A stretch of DNA of 63,149 bases from Euprymna scolopes (lineage: Eukaryota > Mollusca > Cephalopoda > Sepiida > Sepiolidae): assembly GCA_024364805.1 (NCBI GenBank), contig CM044499.1, positions 2,555,388 to 2,618,536 on the forward strand, given 5' to 3'. Of this stretch, positions 22,456 to 34,774 are shown piece after piece. The notes beneath the pieces were generated by a model. It ran no database searches and was not told the DNA's origin. It saw only the letters and a program-made list of their open reading frames with translations. Each line of letters begins with the position of its first letter. Position 1 is the stretch's first letter. A program made the position numbers and the translations under genes.

Positions 22456-23475
22456 TAGATCTACAGCAGATGTGCTTACAGTAATATCTCATATACTTAA
22501 TGAATCTCTTAATGGAGGCTTCCTTTCTAGAGCAATTGCTCTTGACATATCATAGGCCTTTAATAGAGTATGCCATAAAGATCTACTCCACAAAATCTCC
22601 AGCTACGGTATAACTGGAAATGTGTTCTCACTTATTAAATCATTTCTCTTTGATAAGTTCATAAGAGTAGTGGTTGATGGACAGAAATCAGAAGCTCACA
22701 GTATTAATGCTGGAGTCCCTCAGAGGTCAATGCTCTGATCCCCGTTTGACATCAATTGAAACGAATGGCTCCTGTCTTGAGGAGGATCCATGTCTTGACA
22801 AGCTTTTGTGTCTAACCTTTACTACTGATTTGAGATGGAACATGTACACCAAATCCGTTGCCTATTCTACTACTATAGTAGATATCTCCAATGTATAAAA
22901 GCCAAATACGTCCAAAGATGGAGTACTGTTGCTACATCTGGGAAGGAGCTGCTAGAAAGACTTTATTCTACCCTGACAGTTCAAAATAGTCTTTGTAGCC
23001 TCGTTAAGGATGCCCCTTTTTTTTCTGCAACATCTTTCTCACAGAAGCGATGTTGCAAGCCTGTCTCTGCTATATTGTTATTTTCATGGCAAGTGGTCGT
23101 CTAAGCTCCAATCCATGGTTTGTCCTGGCCTGATTTTCATGAAAAACACTTGTCTAGTTGAAACTACTATTAATAATTTCCCCCCACTCTTTATCTGTGC
23201 TTAAGCCTAAACATAAATTCCATGAATAAAGCTTCTTTCTTAGAACTGCATGCTTGTAGGGCTCTATTCTGTTTTCCTGCTTTTCAACTGACTATAATAT
23301 GGCCGTCTTCAAGTCCAATGTAAACAAGTTCTTGATGAGCCGTCCCCTTAAGTAAGCCAATTTCCACTAACAATTACTACAAAATGTTCCCATTGACTTC
23401 TGTGCACTCAGTAACCCTTATTCTCGAGTGGCCTCCGGGCCTCAATAAGTGGTGCCTCTTTTGTTAAAAAAAAAA

Positions 23476-25227
23476 AAGAAAAGGGGGCTAATAACTGTTG
23501 AGAGCTCTAATTTTATTGTTTCTTTACTTTTGCTTTAGCGATGCAATTAACATAATGTATCAGGAATTGCGACTACAAATGGGTTTGGCAAGCATTTTCT
23601 GTAGTGTCACAAAGCCATCAAGATAATTATCTAATCAAGGTAAAGCAGAAATGGGTAAAGAGATCGCTTAAAATGAAAGTAAACAACTGGATTATTTCCC
23701 TTTTGATGTTCAAACATAATGAAAGAATGAGTCTCTATGCTGGCTGCGTCCAGCAGTTCACTGTTTGCACATAATTAGACACAAAGCCGTCTTTGCTTTC
23801 CCAAGTTATTTTTAATGGAAATAGTTTATTTTAATTATTCCGAATATTAATAACATTCCATACTCTTTCTTTTTATTTCTATTTTTTTGTTGTAGTTTAA
23901 TGTTGAAAGAAGAACGAGAAGGCTTGGAAGCAGTGGAATAAAATATATAACAGAAAATACAGAAACATATACTGGTTGAGTGGGATTCAGCTCAACTGGA
24001 AGGACAAAGTAATTTTACGATCCACTCTCACTGAATCTCGGCTCCAGACGATTTGATAGCAGGAACTAGTTACCGGAAATGACGTTAGGAATAGGATCTG
24101 TAAGGGCGCCACCCCAACAGATTTATAATTTGAAGGTTGATAAAATTATGATGAAGTTGAAAGATAGGTTGGTCATGGGAAAAAATTCTAGAAGACCCCA
24201 AAGTGATCATATGCTCCTTTTGGCAGCTTCTGTTTGCTCACATGCTGTAATCTATTCCATCTGATATAAGTAGACTTTTTCAAGAAATCCATATAATTCT
24301 TGAACGGCTCCCGTCTTTAAAGCTAATCAAAGGTTAGTTGATTGAATTGAATAGTCTTTGGTAGCCTATAATCTTACATCCCATGACCTATCTGCTCTTA
24401 AATGCATCTTTGGATAAATGATTGCAGTGCTGGTGTCAGTAGCAGTCCGAAGGGCTTTGGTGTTAACCAATACAATGAAGTCCACCCAGTACATCTTGAT
24501 AATAACAGTGATGGTGTCGACGGAACTCATATGAAAACTATGCAGATTCAATTAGATTAAGAAAGTTTTAATTTGAGCGGAACCAAATTACGATAGCGAC
24601 GCCTGTTCATGAATTAAATACAGTACTCGATAAATGATATTCTCTCGTAAAATATAGCAAAGGTACGGTTTTATCGCATTAAAACTTGGTTCTTACTGGA
24701 TTAAATAAGTTCAGCAGCAGTAAGTCTGGTCAGTACTCATATTAGTGAAATATCAGCTGTCAAGTTTTTAAAGTAGCCTTTTATAATATTCTTGAAAGTA
24801 TGAATCTATCATTTGTTCAAACCTCTATCTGTAAAATAGAATAGACTTTCAAGCATTTGTAGGGCAACTAGTCTAGGAGAAGGAAAGTTCCAAAATGATG
24901 CTAGTTTGTTCTTGCCTGTCCCAACATTGCCATTTTTTTCCTTGCTATTGGAATTTAAATATACCATCGCAAATTTAGCTATTTAAAATGAAAGAATGTA
25001 ACAAAGGTTCGTGCATCGTTAAAAGCAAGGTTTTTAGCTGACCCCCCCCCAAAAAAAAACAAACAAAAAACAAAATAATTGACAAATTTTTCCAATTTTT
25101 CGATATTGTGTCCAAGAAATCGCTCTTTCTAACGATATCGCGTTCATGACTGTACGATGTGGATGACAAAAGTTTTTAGTGGGCATACAAACACACACAG
25201 ACGATTGAGATTTATATAATAGATGAG
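23476..25227. other. AT-rich sequence without recognised gene
   Basis: Open frames at 24079-24264 (+), 24366-24551 (-) and 24975-25234 (-) show no resemblance to known families. A C-run next to an A-run lies at 25040-25060. Confidence 0.5.
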
Positions 25228-25372
25228 TTGCCACTTAAGGTCCAAAGACCATGTGAGTATAAGGATTAATGGATGTAGAATAATAATGAGAGGATTGAAA
25301 AATGTTCGATTTGATTATTTAAAAGGATGACTCAAGTATTTGTTAACATTGGACTTGAATACGATATAGTAA
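25228..25372 (-). mobile_element. LINE family B 3' end fragment
   Basis: On the + strand CACTTAAGGTCCAAAGACCA and GAGTATAAGGATTAATGG are the reverse of the LINE-B 3' region (compare 38930-39000), followed by TTGTTAACATTGGACTTGAA as at 39050-39070. Strongly 5'-truncated. Confidence 0.72.
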
Positions 25373-25385
25373 GCAGTAATGATCG

Positions 25386-25886
25386 TCTATATAAATATAA
25401 CAGTAGATGTATGTTTGTGTGTCTGTAAGACTTTAACCAATAAACTCTTAAACTACTGGTCACATAACACTGAAATTAATAGGAAATGATAATCATACAC
25501 CAAGGATGGTTTATAACGAGTAAAATACTTGTTTGAACGAACGAATAACGCGTACAGATAGACATCGACATGTTGAAATGCAAACCGTTCATTTTAACTT
25601 GCTGACATATTTTTACTTTCTGCGCATGCCCAAATTCAATTATTTTTTTCAAGTCTTTTATATTAAATCTTTCTTACTGTTCTATCGATAGCTACATCAG
25701 TAGATGCGGCTGGAGTGCTGAATATTTTGGTTTCAATTCTAAATCATTTTTTTTAACTTTTGAAATCACCATTACATATTGGGTATATAATATTCAATAG
25801 AGAATTGGCTCTGCAATAATAAATACACAATCTGCATGAATTAAAATATATTTAAGCATATTTTACGACCAGCAAGGCTGAACTAG
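25386..25886 (+). mobile_element. Helitron-like non-autonomous element G with tRNA-like segment
   Basis: It starts TCTATATAAATA and ends CCAGCAAGGCTGAACTAG followed by T. TC at the 5' end and a short hairpin just before CTAG at the 3' end are Helitron marks. Inside, at about 25685-25745, AGTAGATGCGGCTGGAGTGC and GGTTTCAATTC lie in the order of tRNA A and B boxes. The 62754-63149 copy matches closely (ACTACTGG..ACATAACACTGAAATTA). No protein is encoded, so helicase would have to come from elsewhere. Confidence 0.65.
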
Positions 25887-27177
25887 TAGCTAATTATTGA
25901 GTAAGAATACTAATCCTCAGCACTTTAAAATTTTAGAGCCAGAGTATATCTGTTAGAATTGTATTATACTTTACGTACAAGTGTTGGGTTTGTACCCTGG
26001 CTAACCTAACGTTAATAGTGGAAGTATAGCATTACAGTGGGTTTTCATCTCCTTCAACAACAAAAAAATCAAATGAATATATTTTTTTCTCTTTTGGAAT
26101 AGGATTTTTTTAATTTAAAATTGTGATACTATCAACGTTCTCCAAGTGTTAGGAGGCAAAAAACGAAATAAGTTTATCATTAGGACAATGGATAGAAAGT
26201 TGTGCACAAAGGAAAACAAAAGAAAGCTAAAAATAGATATTATTGGTCAGTGTGTGGGTTTAATAAGAAAAGAGGATCGGTCAATGCATGTATAGTTTTA
26301 GGAGTGTCAATGAGTTTTGTGACAGTCAGGACAATTTGGGGGTTGCGACAGTTACAGTTGAGAATAGTTGCAAGTTGGACACAATCAAAAACAGGTTATG
26401 GCTTGGAGCAGTTAAGGAAATGAATTGATTAATCAACAGATTTTTCCCATGATAGTGTCACACATGCACTCAGAGCCCAACTGATATGCACAGAATGTGT
26501 TTTTCCATGTTTTCTTTTGTTTCATTTTATGTCTATATGCCTGTACACACCCCTTTGGCAACCGCTAATATGAGAAATGATGACATGGCCAGAAGAGAAG
26601 ATGAAGATCACAGAAACAGCATTGGGGTTGGTGGTCGCCGAGCAGCGGACAACGTGGTATTTACCATGTTTCAGACGTTTTTTTTCTTTGGCCTCGTTCA
26701 GTTAAATTTGACAACTAACAGTGAAGTGATAACTCAAAACCTTACTCAAGCATCTGGGTTGGATTCAAGAGTTTGACTCAAAGAATGCAAAGAAGATCTG
26801 AGGACAAAACGATTGAAACCTTTAGATAACCAAGATAATAAACCAATCGAAATTGTATATATGAATTATGAATTTATCTCTTATATCACTGAGCCGTTCT
26901 TAGTTTAATATTATTCCAATTAAACTTTTAATGAGATCTCTCTATATATATGTATATATAGATATATTCGAATGTTATGCTGTCTGACGATTGCACTCAT
27001 GTGTAACAATGGTTAAGATAAATTGGAAATAATTTTTTTAAGTGATATCAATCTGAGAAGGTATTGAGCATTATATCCAAACTTTGAACTAGTAAAAAAG
27101 CTGATTTCCACAGCTGTCAGAATATATAAATATAAAGTTTGTATGTGTGTGGCGGCATCACACATATAAACATTTTG

Positions 27178-27212
<35 letters not shown>
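25887..27212. other. AT-rich sequence without recognised gene
   Basis: The + frames at 26202-26423 and 26486-26776 have no recognisable homology. Short TA repeats lie at 26942-26970 and a (TA)n tract at 27183-27214. Confidence 0.5.
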
Positions 27213-27218
<6 letters not shown>

Positions 27219-27327
27219 CAATTACCTTGACACACCAGTTCTCGCCAGATGACCAAAGTTAAGCAATGTTGAACCTGGTCAGTATCAGATGGATGACCAT
27301 TTGGGAAGTCTAAGTGCTGTATATACG
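27213..27327 (+). pseudogene. 5S rRNA-derived sequence (SINE3-like head), copy 1
   Basis: CCTTGACACACCAGTTCTCG, CAAAGTTAAGCAATGTTGAA, CCTGGTCAGTATCAGATGG and TTTGGGAAGTCTAAGTGCTG follow the animal 5S rRNA along its full ~115-120 bases. The parts matching the internal control region (AAGTTAAGC, GATGGATGACC) are recognisable but altered, so it is not a functional 5S gene. Zebrafish SINE3 is a known 5S-headed SINE. Here the downstream 290 bases differ from those after the other two copies, so SINE status is inference. Confidence 0.8.
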
Positions 27328-27762
27328 GCGTCAAATCATAGAAATTTCCAGGCTGGTATATGGGGGCGCATTAATTCACTGGGAGAGATTCGTTAAGACA
27401 TGTATTTAGGAGAAGGAAACTTTGATGTAAAAACCTGTGGTTTACTGTATACTCTGTCCCGTGGCAGTTGTCTGCACTGACAAAAGTTAGCAGTAATGCC
27501 AAAAAGTGTGGGTGGTTCTACACAAAGCCTTCACCACTATAAACAAATCATCTGTGTGTATTTCCTAACAACTTAGTTGTTGTGGCGGAACCTCATATGT
27601 TGAAATCGATGGGAGAGTCCATCATATATACATATATATTATAAAGATATCTGCTTTGATCACGTTCCATAAGTACAACTTTATATTACTATCAGGCTCC
27701 ACTAATATATTTAGCACTGTTTAAGTGAATACTGAAAAAAAAAAATATATATATATATAATA
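27328..27762. other. Possible body of the 5S-headed repeat, then AT-rich DNA
   Basis: The stretch to about 27620 is less AT-rich than its surroundings and contains GGAGAAGGAAACTTTGATG. It may be the body of the 5S-headed element, but no second copy was found in the window. Confidence 0.4.
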
Positions 27763-28544
27763 GTAGTTCAGCCCGACTTTGCTCGGGCTCTATGTACTGT
27801 TCATAACTTTATTTGTACATACATATATTAAAAGTTTGATTCATGTCCAGGTAACCTGCATCTAAAATTTCAAGTATTTAGACCCAATTGGAGGAGGAGT
27901 TTGGTAGAGTCTGCAAAGGCCAACTCTTTCAATTTGACCCATTGTCAACCAAATTCTCGCCCACAAACTGATTATAAAGGTTGCTGCATGTCGGAGTATC
28001 CTTTATGTAAAATTTCAAATGTTTAGACCAAAAATTGGCTGAATAGTTTGCTATAGACCGCAAATCTTTTAAACTTTGACCCTTTGGCAGCCAAATATTT
28101 GGCTAAAATCCGATTAAAAAGCTTGCCCTATGTTTGAATACACTTTATTTAAAATTTCAGATGTTTAGACCAAAAATTGGCTGAGTAAATTGATAGAGAC
28201 CGCAGAGGTCAAATTTTTTTTAACTGTGACCCCAATTTTACCCTTTAACCTTTATTTTTTGGGCTTAAATCTAATTAAAAAGTCTGATCCATGTCCAAGT
28301 AACCTATATCTAAAATTTGAAGTGTTTAGACTCAAAATTGACGGAGGAGTTTGGTAGAGTTTTCAAAGGTCAAATCGTTGAACTTTGATCCCTTTACACC
28401 ACAATTTCTGGCTGAAAACCGATTAAAAAGATTTTCCCAAATCTCACTACCCCTTATGTTAAATCTCGAGTCTGTAGACTGAAAATTGACAGTAGTTTGG
28501 TAGGGAAATGCACACACACACACACACAATTTCACTTTTATAGA
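27763..28544 (-). mobile_element. Helitron-like element with internal ~140-bp tandem array
   Basis: Read on the minus strand it starts TCTATAAAAGTGAAATTG (preceded by A), passes a TG microsatellite, and ends with a perfect hairpin AGCCCGAGCAAAGTCGGGCT followed by GAACTAC. The interior is five diverged tandem units whose starts lie near 27829, 27976, 28114, 28278 and 28426 (+ strand AAAAAG..TG..CATGTCC..GTAACC). Each contains TTTAGACC..AAAATTG and GGTAGAG..CAAAGGTCAA. Mollusc 'pearl'-type elements of the Helentron group are known to combine a microsatellite with a ~160-bp tandem core, which this resembles. Confidence 0.7.
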
Positions 28545-29319
28545 TATATAGTTATTGCTTTATATTATATATTATTTCCATACTATAGAATTAAAATGTC
28601 ATTATAGAGCACTCTGATTTCACAAATAGATCATTAACTAGTCTAAGAACGAGCAGAAAAATCCTAAATGCTTATGAATTATAGATAAATTAAATGTGTG
28701 TGTGTATGTATGTATATATATATATATATGCCATAAATAAAACTATATATCTACTAGAATTAAAATAGCGAACAATTTAATTCTTACTTTTCTCTTGCAC
28801 AATGTCGCGCCTCTAATTCAAACATATCAGTAATTCTGTAATTCCATGAAGACAATTCTTACGCTATCCTGCATCTTACTTGGCAACCTTCTCCATAATG
28901 GTTTCTATTGGCTCCAGAAATATAAAAATTCACATCCTCATGTTGCAAGTCTACATCACAAAGAATATCGATAAAATGCAGAGACAATCTTGTCTTATAA
29001 CAAAACTAAATTTAAAAAAATTGAAATATTTGAACAATCAAACCGGAGGTTGTTCCCATATCATTCATCCCAAAACTCTTTCGAAATTGTCTAATATATT
29101 AACTGACGTTTTATTATTGCCAAATGTAAAAAATGGGGATGTCTGAATTTTTATGCCACGATTTTAATTTTTCACCTCCTTTTACATAAAAGTAAATTGA
29201 GTTAAATATAGCTCACATTTGGACTACTTACGCCAAAAAGCTGTGTTCCAAAATTCACAATGGAGTAAATCGTGTAAATAGAAATACAAATATGCACAAA
29301 CCCACACCTCCTCTCTCTC

Positions 29320-29353
<34 letters not shown>

Positions 29354-29475
29354 CCCTTGTGACTCCTAGCCTTACTATTTACAAAGTCGCAGAGTTTCGA
29401 TCTCAGCACAAGACATTTGCCAGTCTAGCCACATTGAAGAGCAGTGATACAGCAAAACACTCTGTCTACAGATGA

Positions 29476-29525
<50 letters not shown>

Positions 29526-30158
29526 ATGTATTTTCTGGGATCTTGCTCTCTCCATTTGATCAACTTGAATGTTTTCTGTTTCGAGTTTTTGTTCTATGCT
29601 CATAAAGATCTGTTTTTATATTAAACGACCTGTATTTTTTGTTTAGTAAACCGATTTAAGACATTTGTAAAAACAATGCCTTTCTTTGGATATATAATGG
29701 TAAATCATGAAATAAATATATAGTTATTTCGGCTCATCAGCATGGCCAACTCTGAGATAATTTAAATCCTTGATCGAGGGTTGGATGATTTTGTTTTAAC
29801 TTTAGTTGTATCTCACCTCAATTCTACAAATATAAAAAGTGAAGCAATCCAAATCGAGCGAATACTTCAGGTGTGATTTAGCTCAATGGTTAAGACTTCA
29901 GATCACATAGAGCTATATTATAAATGTTGTTTCTGGATGTTGGTAGTTTTGTTTTATGTATTTGTAATTATTTAACAATTACATTATTTACCTGAGCCAG
30001 TTACAAGCAATAAGATGTTTTCTTTTGTTTTTTGTTTTTTTGTGCCAAAGAAAAAAATCTTAAAATTTTAACACATAATGTACACACAAATATTTGTAAA
30101 CTTTTGGAGCATGATTGCATAATATTGATTATTCAATAAACTTTCTATTCTGAGTATG

Positions 30159-30196
<38 letters not shown>

Positions 30197-30639
30197 TGTT
30201 TGGTTCATTTGAAAAAAAAACATTCCTATTGCATCAATAGGTGCACCACGTATTGTTTCTTTTTTTCGAATCTGTCATCTTAAGAACGTCTTCAAATAAA
30301 GACAAAATGTTGGTAAATATATAAACAATTTTCGATTTTTATTTTTCCATTTTCCATTATGTAATATTTCCACAATTTTCATAAATATATACATGAAATC
30401 AATTCTTTGGTATGATTAGATAACCGGCTCATAGTTGTGTAGATGTGTCACTTTCACTAATATCCTTGGAGAAGAGATAAAAACAACCCCTCTCTTTCTA
30501 TAGGTGAAATAGTATGGTGATGAAGAGAAAAATTCTGAACACAAGCTATATGTGTTGTTCACTGATATTTTGACGTTCATTGTGATCATTTCTTTTAATT
30601 AGCATGCCCAACATTTCTGTGCAGTGATGCGTGAGCCAT
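28545..30639. other. Microsatellite-rich sequence without recognised gene
   Basis: (TA)n or mixed TG/TA tracts lie at about 28696-28728, 29320-29352, 29477-29525 and 30157-30195. The + frame 28880-29146 and the minus frames over the TA tracts are not recognisable proteins. Confidence 0.5.
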
Positions 30640-31330
30640 CTTTTGTCTAATTTGACCTATGCAGATGACATAGCTGCAACCAATAACTCCAACTCTGATT
30701 TTCATTTATTTCTGGATAATCGTATGAAATACTTGAAATAAGTTGGTCTTTCAATGAACATACCGAAGATTAAATGCCTGACCACCGATATAAAAACGAA
30801 CTCCTCTTAACATCAACAAATACAAAAAGTTACAGAATTTGTTTACCTTAGACGTAACCTGTTTTCATCTAACGATGTGCAAACAGCTGTAAATCATAGA
30901 ATCCGGGTTCATAACAAACAAAACTGCCGTAAATTATAAACACACACCATATAAAATTGAAGTGAAAATCTATAATGTAGATATCTTCCTGTAGTCTCAT
31001 GCAGACTTGAATATGTCAACTGAACTGTAAAATAACATTAGAAAATTTAAATTTTCCAAAGGTAAATCATTGCTTCATTACTAATTATATCAATATCGCA
31101 GAGTTGCGAAAACTCACTAGCATTCCATCAATATCTTCTATCAAATGTTAATTTCTGAGATTTTTTTGGCCACATTAAGCATTGCAGTGTAGGGCTATGC
31201 AAAATGTGTTGAGGGCATAATACAAGAAAGTAGGCCAAAATATTAAAAAAAAAAAAATAATAATACATAGACGTTTGTGAATGAACGAACATGAAACTTG
31301 GCGAATACCTTGACCTAAGACACTCACTCA
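30640..31330 (+). pseudogene. LINE reverse-transcriptase fragment with YADD box
   Basis: Translation near 30640-30790 gives LTYADDIAATNNSNSDFHLF, then a stop, VGLSMNIPKIKCLTTD, then EFVYLRRNLFSS. This is the order of motif C (YADDIA), motif D (VGL.IN..K.K) and motif E (F.YLG) of LINE reverse transcriptases of RTE- or LINE-C-like type. Further down, FFGHIKHCSVG near 31155 may be a remnant of the (W/F)(Y/F)GH tail box. It was too short for any long frame because of stops and shifts. It could belong to family C, whose other copies begin later in the protein, but that cannot be confirmed. Confidence 0.7.
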
Positions 31331-32293
31331 TAGTGGTAGCTAGTTTATAATTAACAGAGAAAACGTTTAATAAGATACACTCATAAGTTAGAATTGAAAG
31401 CAGTGATTGACCTACATGTTTAGGAGCCAGAAGGTTGAACGTATATTAGGAGCTATTTCCAACCAAAAAAAATCGGGTAACACCGGGCAACAATGCACAA
31501 TGTTTTTTTTTTTGTTTTTATTCTGTCAAGATTCTCAAGATTTAAATTTCTGGAAAGGTCTGAGTACAGGTATATCCAAGTGTTTTAATTGTCCCCTTCA
31601 CCACACATCTCTCTTGATTTTTCAACCGCTGTTATTCTTACAAATATATTATCTTGGATCTCTGGTTATATGACCGTTCTTAAAGAATGGAGATCTTAAT
31701 AAACTCCTTGATTCTCTGCTGGCAAAGACTTGTTTATATATAAATCTACACTAATAAAAGTTATTTCATTTGGAAATCTTTAATTTTTAAGTTTTTATTT
31801 CTATTTCACATGTGAAAATTTAAATGTTTAGTACCGTTTTAACATTTTTGTGAAGATATACACAAGTATCTATATAATATATAAAATTGTCTCGCTCTCA
31901 CATTGATATTAAAAGCTTACGTTTTCTATTGGTATTTAATTGCTTGCCTGTGTAAACAAATTGTGACAAAGGGTTGTTTTTAATGTGAAGGAAAATCAGC
32001 TCCCCAAAAAGGGGTACCCTGGAAGTAGGCAAAAATAAAGATTGCCTTAGTATAGAAGAATTTCCCACTTCATTGACTAAGGACAAATTTGGCCCGGAGG
32101 CTAGATCTGAAGGTTAACATATTTCTTTGAAAAACGAGCATTAATTACTTATTCATACTTTATAGTTTCTTAGTGAAATGAAACCAATCTTCTACTATTC
32201 TAATTATGCATAGTTTCTACATTCAACACACTTGTGTAGAATTTAAGATGAAAACGTTCTAGCACCCACCCACCCACCCACACATATATATAT
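31331..32293. other. AT-rich sequence; includes a dispersed repeat also at 57160-57330
   Basis: 31870-32110 shares TTTAATTGC(C)T..., then TTTTAATGTGAAGGAAAATC, then AGCTCCC and ATTGCCT(T/C)GGT with 57160-57330. The first lines (TCTATATAATATATAAAATT) resemble a Helitron-type start. No coding content is seen. Confidence 0.45.
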
Positions 32294-32321
32294 TCAGATT
32301 GGAGTTTGGGAGAGAGTTTTT

Positions 32322-32376
<55 letters not shown>

Positions 32377-32423
32377 ACTTTGTCAGTGTAGGTGCAAAAA
32401 GTCTCTCCCAAACTCCAATCTGA
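32294..32423. repeat. Inverted repeat (about 31 bp arms) around a long CA microsatellite
   Basis: The left arm at 32294-32325 (TCAGATTGGAGTTTGGGAGA then GAGTTTTTGCAC) and the right arm at 32391-32423 (GGTGCAAAAAGTCTCTCCCA then AACTCCAATCTGA) are reverse complements with one mismatch. The loop is mainly (CA)n, about 50 bases. The arms are much better conserved than nearby repeats. Confidence 0.85.
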
Positions 32424-32439
32424 TTATTTGATCTATGAA

Positions 32440-32896
32440 GTTGAAATGTGATATATAGGGTACTTAGACTTGTAGCACATTTTTGACTTGGTTTTTAGCC
32501 GATAAAAATTGCCAAGGAGTCAAAATTGAAAACAAAACAGTTGACCCTGGCACGGTAAGTTGAATAAAACATTACTCCTGCTGTTACTTTTGCACATGCG
32601 CAAAATTAAACATTCATAACTCAGTCACTTAATTTAAAACTCTTTGTATCCATCTGTTGGTAGTTCAGACGGTAACAACACTGGACAGATAAATAATGAC
32701 TAAGGCTGGAATGCTAAACGTTCTGGTTTCAAATCTCACAGATGGTACCAAGTCGTATTTTTTATAACTTTTGAAATTATTACTATATATTGAATAATAA
32801 TCAATAAAAAAATTAGCTTGAATAAGAAATCTGCATTAATTAAAAGATAATATTTATGCATATTTTACGACTGAACTACGTCAGGCGGCCTGCCAG

Positions 32897-32910
<14 letters not shown>
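32440..32910 (+). mobile_element. Helitron-like element G, third copy (5' part different)
   Basis: The second half matches family G. A tRNA-like pair of boxes GGTAGTTCAGACGGTAAC and CTGGTTTCAAATC lies at about 32660-32745, followed by ATATTTATGCATATTTTACG and a palindrome-bearing end GTCAGGCGGCCTGCCAGTA near 32881-32900. The upstream third does not match the 25.4 or 62.7 kb copies well. Confidence 0.55.
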
Positions 32911-32934
<24 letters not shown>

Positions 32935-32978
32935 TTATTTTAGAAATATTGTTAATTTCAACATATACCTTCCTATGT

Positions 32979-33024
<46 letters not shown>

Positions 33025-34774
33025 TACAGACACTGGTGTTTCATGTTTATGCAATGATCAGTGTAGTAATATTTTCTGCTAGTCAACTTGACAACTTATA
33101 ACTCTCTTAAAGAGGTTGGAGGAATCTTATAATATTTTTATATTTCTTAACATATATATGTTATGTAATGAAAAGTACATGGTATACAACTACAGTTTTT
33201 AGATTCCAGTTTGAAAGATTTAGAGTCAGCTATGAGTTGAAATTGTCCAGAATAGTAATACTTGTTTTAAATTTATGTATCATTTACAAACTATTATCTA
33301 CAACGCAATCTATAAATATTTGAAGATATTAAAACGTTGAAACATAAAAAAAATCATTACTAAAATGACTGAATTCAACATAAATGATTGAAAAATGGTT
33401 GATATGCTGCAGAGTAAAACAAGCAAACCTGAAAAGCGCAGAAAATATAGGAAAAAATTGTTTCTAGTTTAAGATATATGATCACACGTTTTGGCCTTCT
33501 GACAAACTATATCTAAATGTGTGTGTGTGTAAATAAATATAAGTTCTTACTCTGTCTGCAAGATGAACCAAAAGAAAATTATATAAACAATGTTAAATGA
33601 TATGATCTAAAAATTGATTCAACGATTGCCAAAAAACTTTATCCGTCTTGCTCTGTCTGTCGGTCTATCTATTCTATTTTGATTCACAGACTTATCATTG
33701 ATAATAGCTGACAAACTACCACCTTATAATTCAAGTTGCTCGATTTTTATGACTTGGACAAAATGTCTAATGTCTAGCATTCACCGGCCCATGACAGATA
33801 ATTTGTCTTTTCTTGCAAATTTGTTTGTGGTTAAATTGCTCGCGACTGCCAAGTGGTGAACACAATGAAAAAGTCAGTTGGTTTATTAGATTAAAAGGAA
33901 TTTACACAGCCCCCTCCCCTACACTCAGTGAACCAACTAGATCTCGGCTGAAACTATTCACTGCGACAGTGATCAACACTGTAAACCGAATTTATATATT
34001 ACACCTCATTTGGCATTTGAGTGTTTTTTTCAGTTAGCACTTCTTACCGTGATGACCATTGCAGAGTTTTTGATGCAGATGAAAACGCACGAATGGCTAA
34101 TAGTGCCACCTGGATGGTGTCCAAGGCTAGAATTAATAAGTAGAAGTAAATCGGCTTATAGTACAAAGAAATTGCAACTCTCAACAGAATTGAAACGTGA
34201 AACTATTAACCTTTTATACAATGATGCATTTTCAAGCTTTATACCATTCTAATAAAATACATTTTATTTATTTTATATTTTTCGCCCATGTCTTATTGAA
34301 ACTCTTTATAGATTTTCTGGTGGAAACTTTAATTTACTTTCGTGCTTGTTTTGAACATAGGCAAAAGAAAAAATGAATTTAAATTGATTAAAGTATAAAT
34401 TTTAAAACCAGACTGGATTTGATTCAACAGTAAATATTGTAGAACTATTTTTGTATATAGCACAGATTGACAAAGTATTTGGGAGGAAAATGCATGTTTA
34501 TTTCCTTAAAAATAAACGATTTCGAATTAGAATAGGAATAAGTTTAAAATTGTTTTATGGGAAATATTCAAAAAATTACTTTTTACAACGTTTATCATTA
34601 AGATTGTAACGATACTAATTTATTTAATTATGAACTAAAAAAAAATGTTCAAAATTATAACAATTTTGTAATATACATAGCGACTATAAAAAACAATTTT
34701 GTCTTCTATACAGAGCGACTATAAAAAATATTAAACAAGTGAAGCATGCATGGTCCCCTGTGAATGCACAGTGA
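32911..34774. other. Sequence without certain gene; one weak exon candidate
   Basis: (TA)n tracts lie at 32905-32930 and 32985-33011. Around 34021-34256 a splice-acceptor-like pyrimidine tract ending in CAG (34033) is followed by open frames and an AATAAA at 34251. No protein family was recognised, so no gene is called. Confidence 0.4.

Larger units (their letters stand above)
20200..23475 (+). mobile_element. LINE family B copy 1 (endonuclease + reverse transcriptase), with assembly gap
   Basis: The longest LINE of the window. A presumed 5' region precedes the endonuclease, which starts near 20790 (HVSFSNIRGLHSN). The reverse transcriptase follows from about 22040, and the 3' region closes at 23463-23475 with GGCCTCAATAAGTGG and poly(A). 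The left limit at about 20200 is uncertain. A gap of N (22358-22455) removes part of the reverse transcriptase. Downstream, motif B (NAGVPQ) is followed almost at once by the post-palm region (SIETNGSCLEEDPC), so the YADD box is absent. The element has many frame breaks. Confidence 0.85.

Noticed and set aside
26486-26776. 96-residue + frame with a hydrophobic start
   Set aside because: No family resemblance, no repeat or splice support; likely chance.
29224-29563. Two minus frames rich in Ile-Tyr
   Set aside because: Produced by translation of TA and TG microsatellites.
27183-33011. CRISPR-like regularity of repeated tracts
   Set aside because: The repeats are microsatellites and diverged tandem units without conserved repeats and unique spacers; the genome is eukaryotic.
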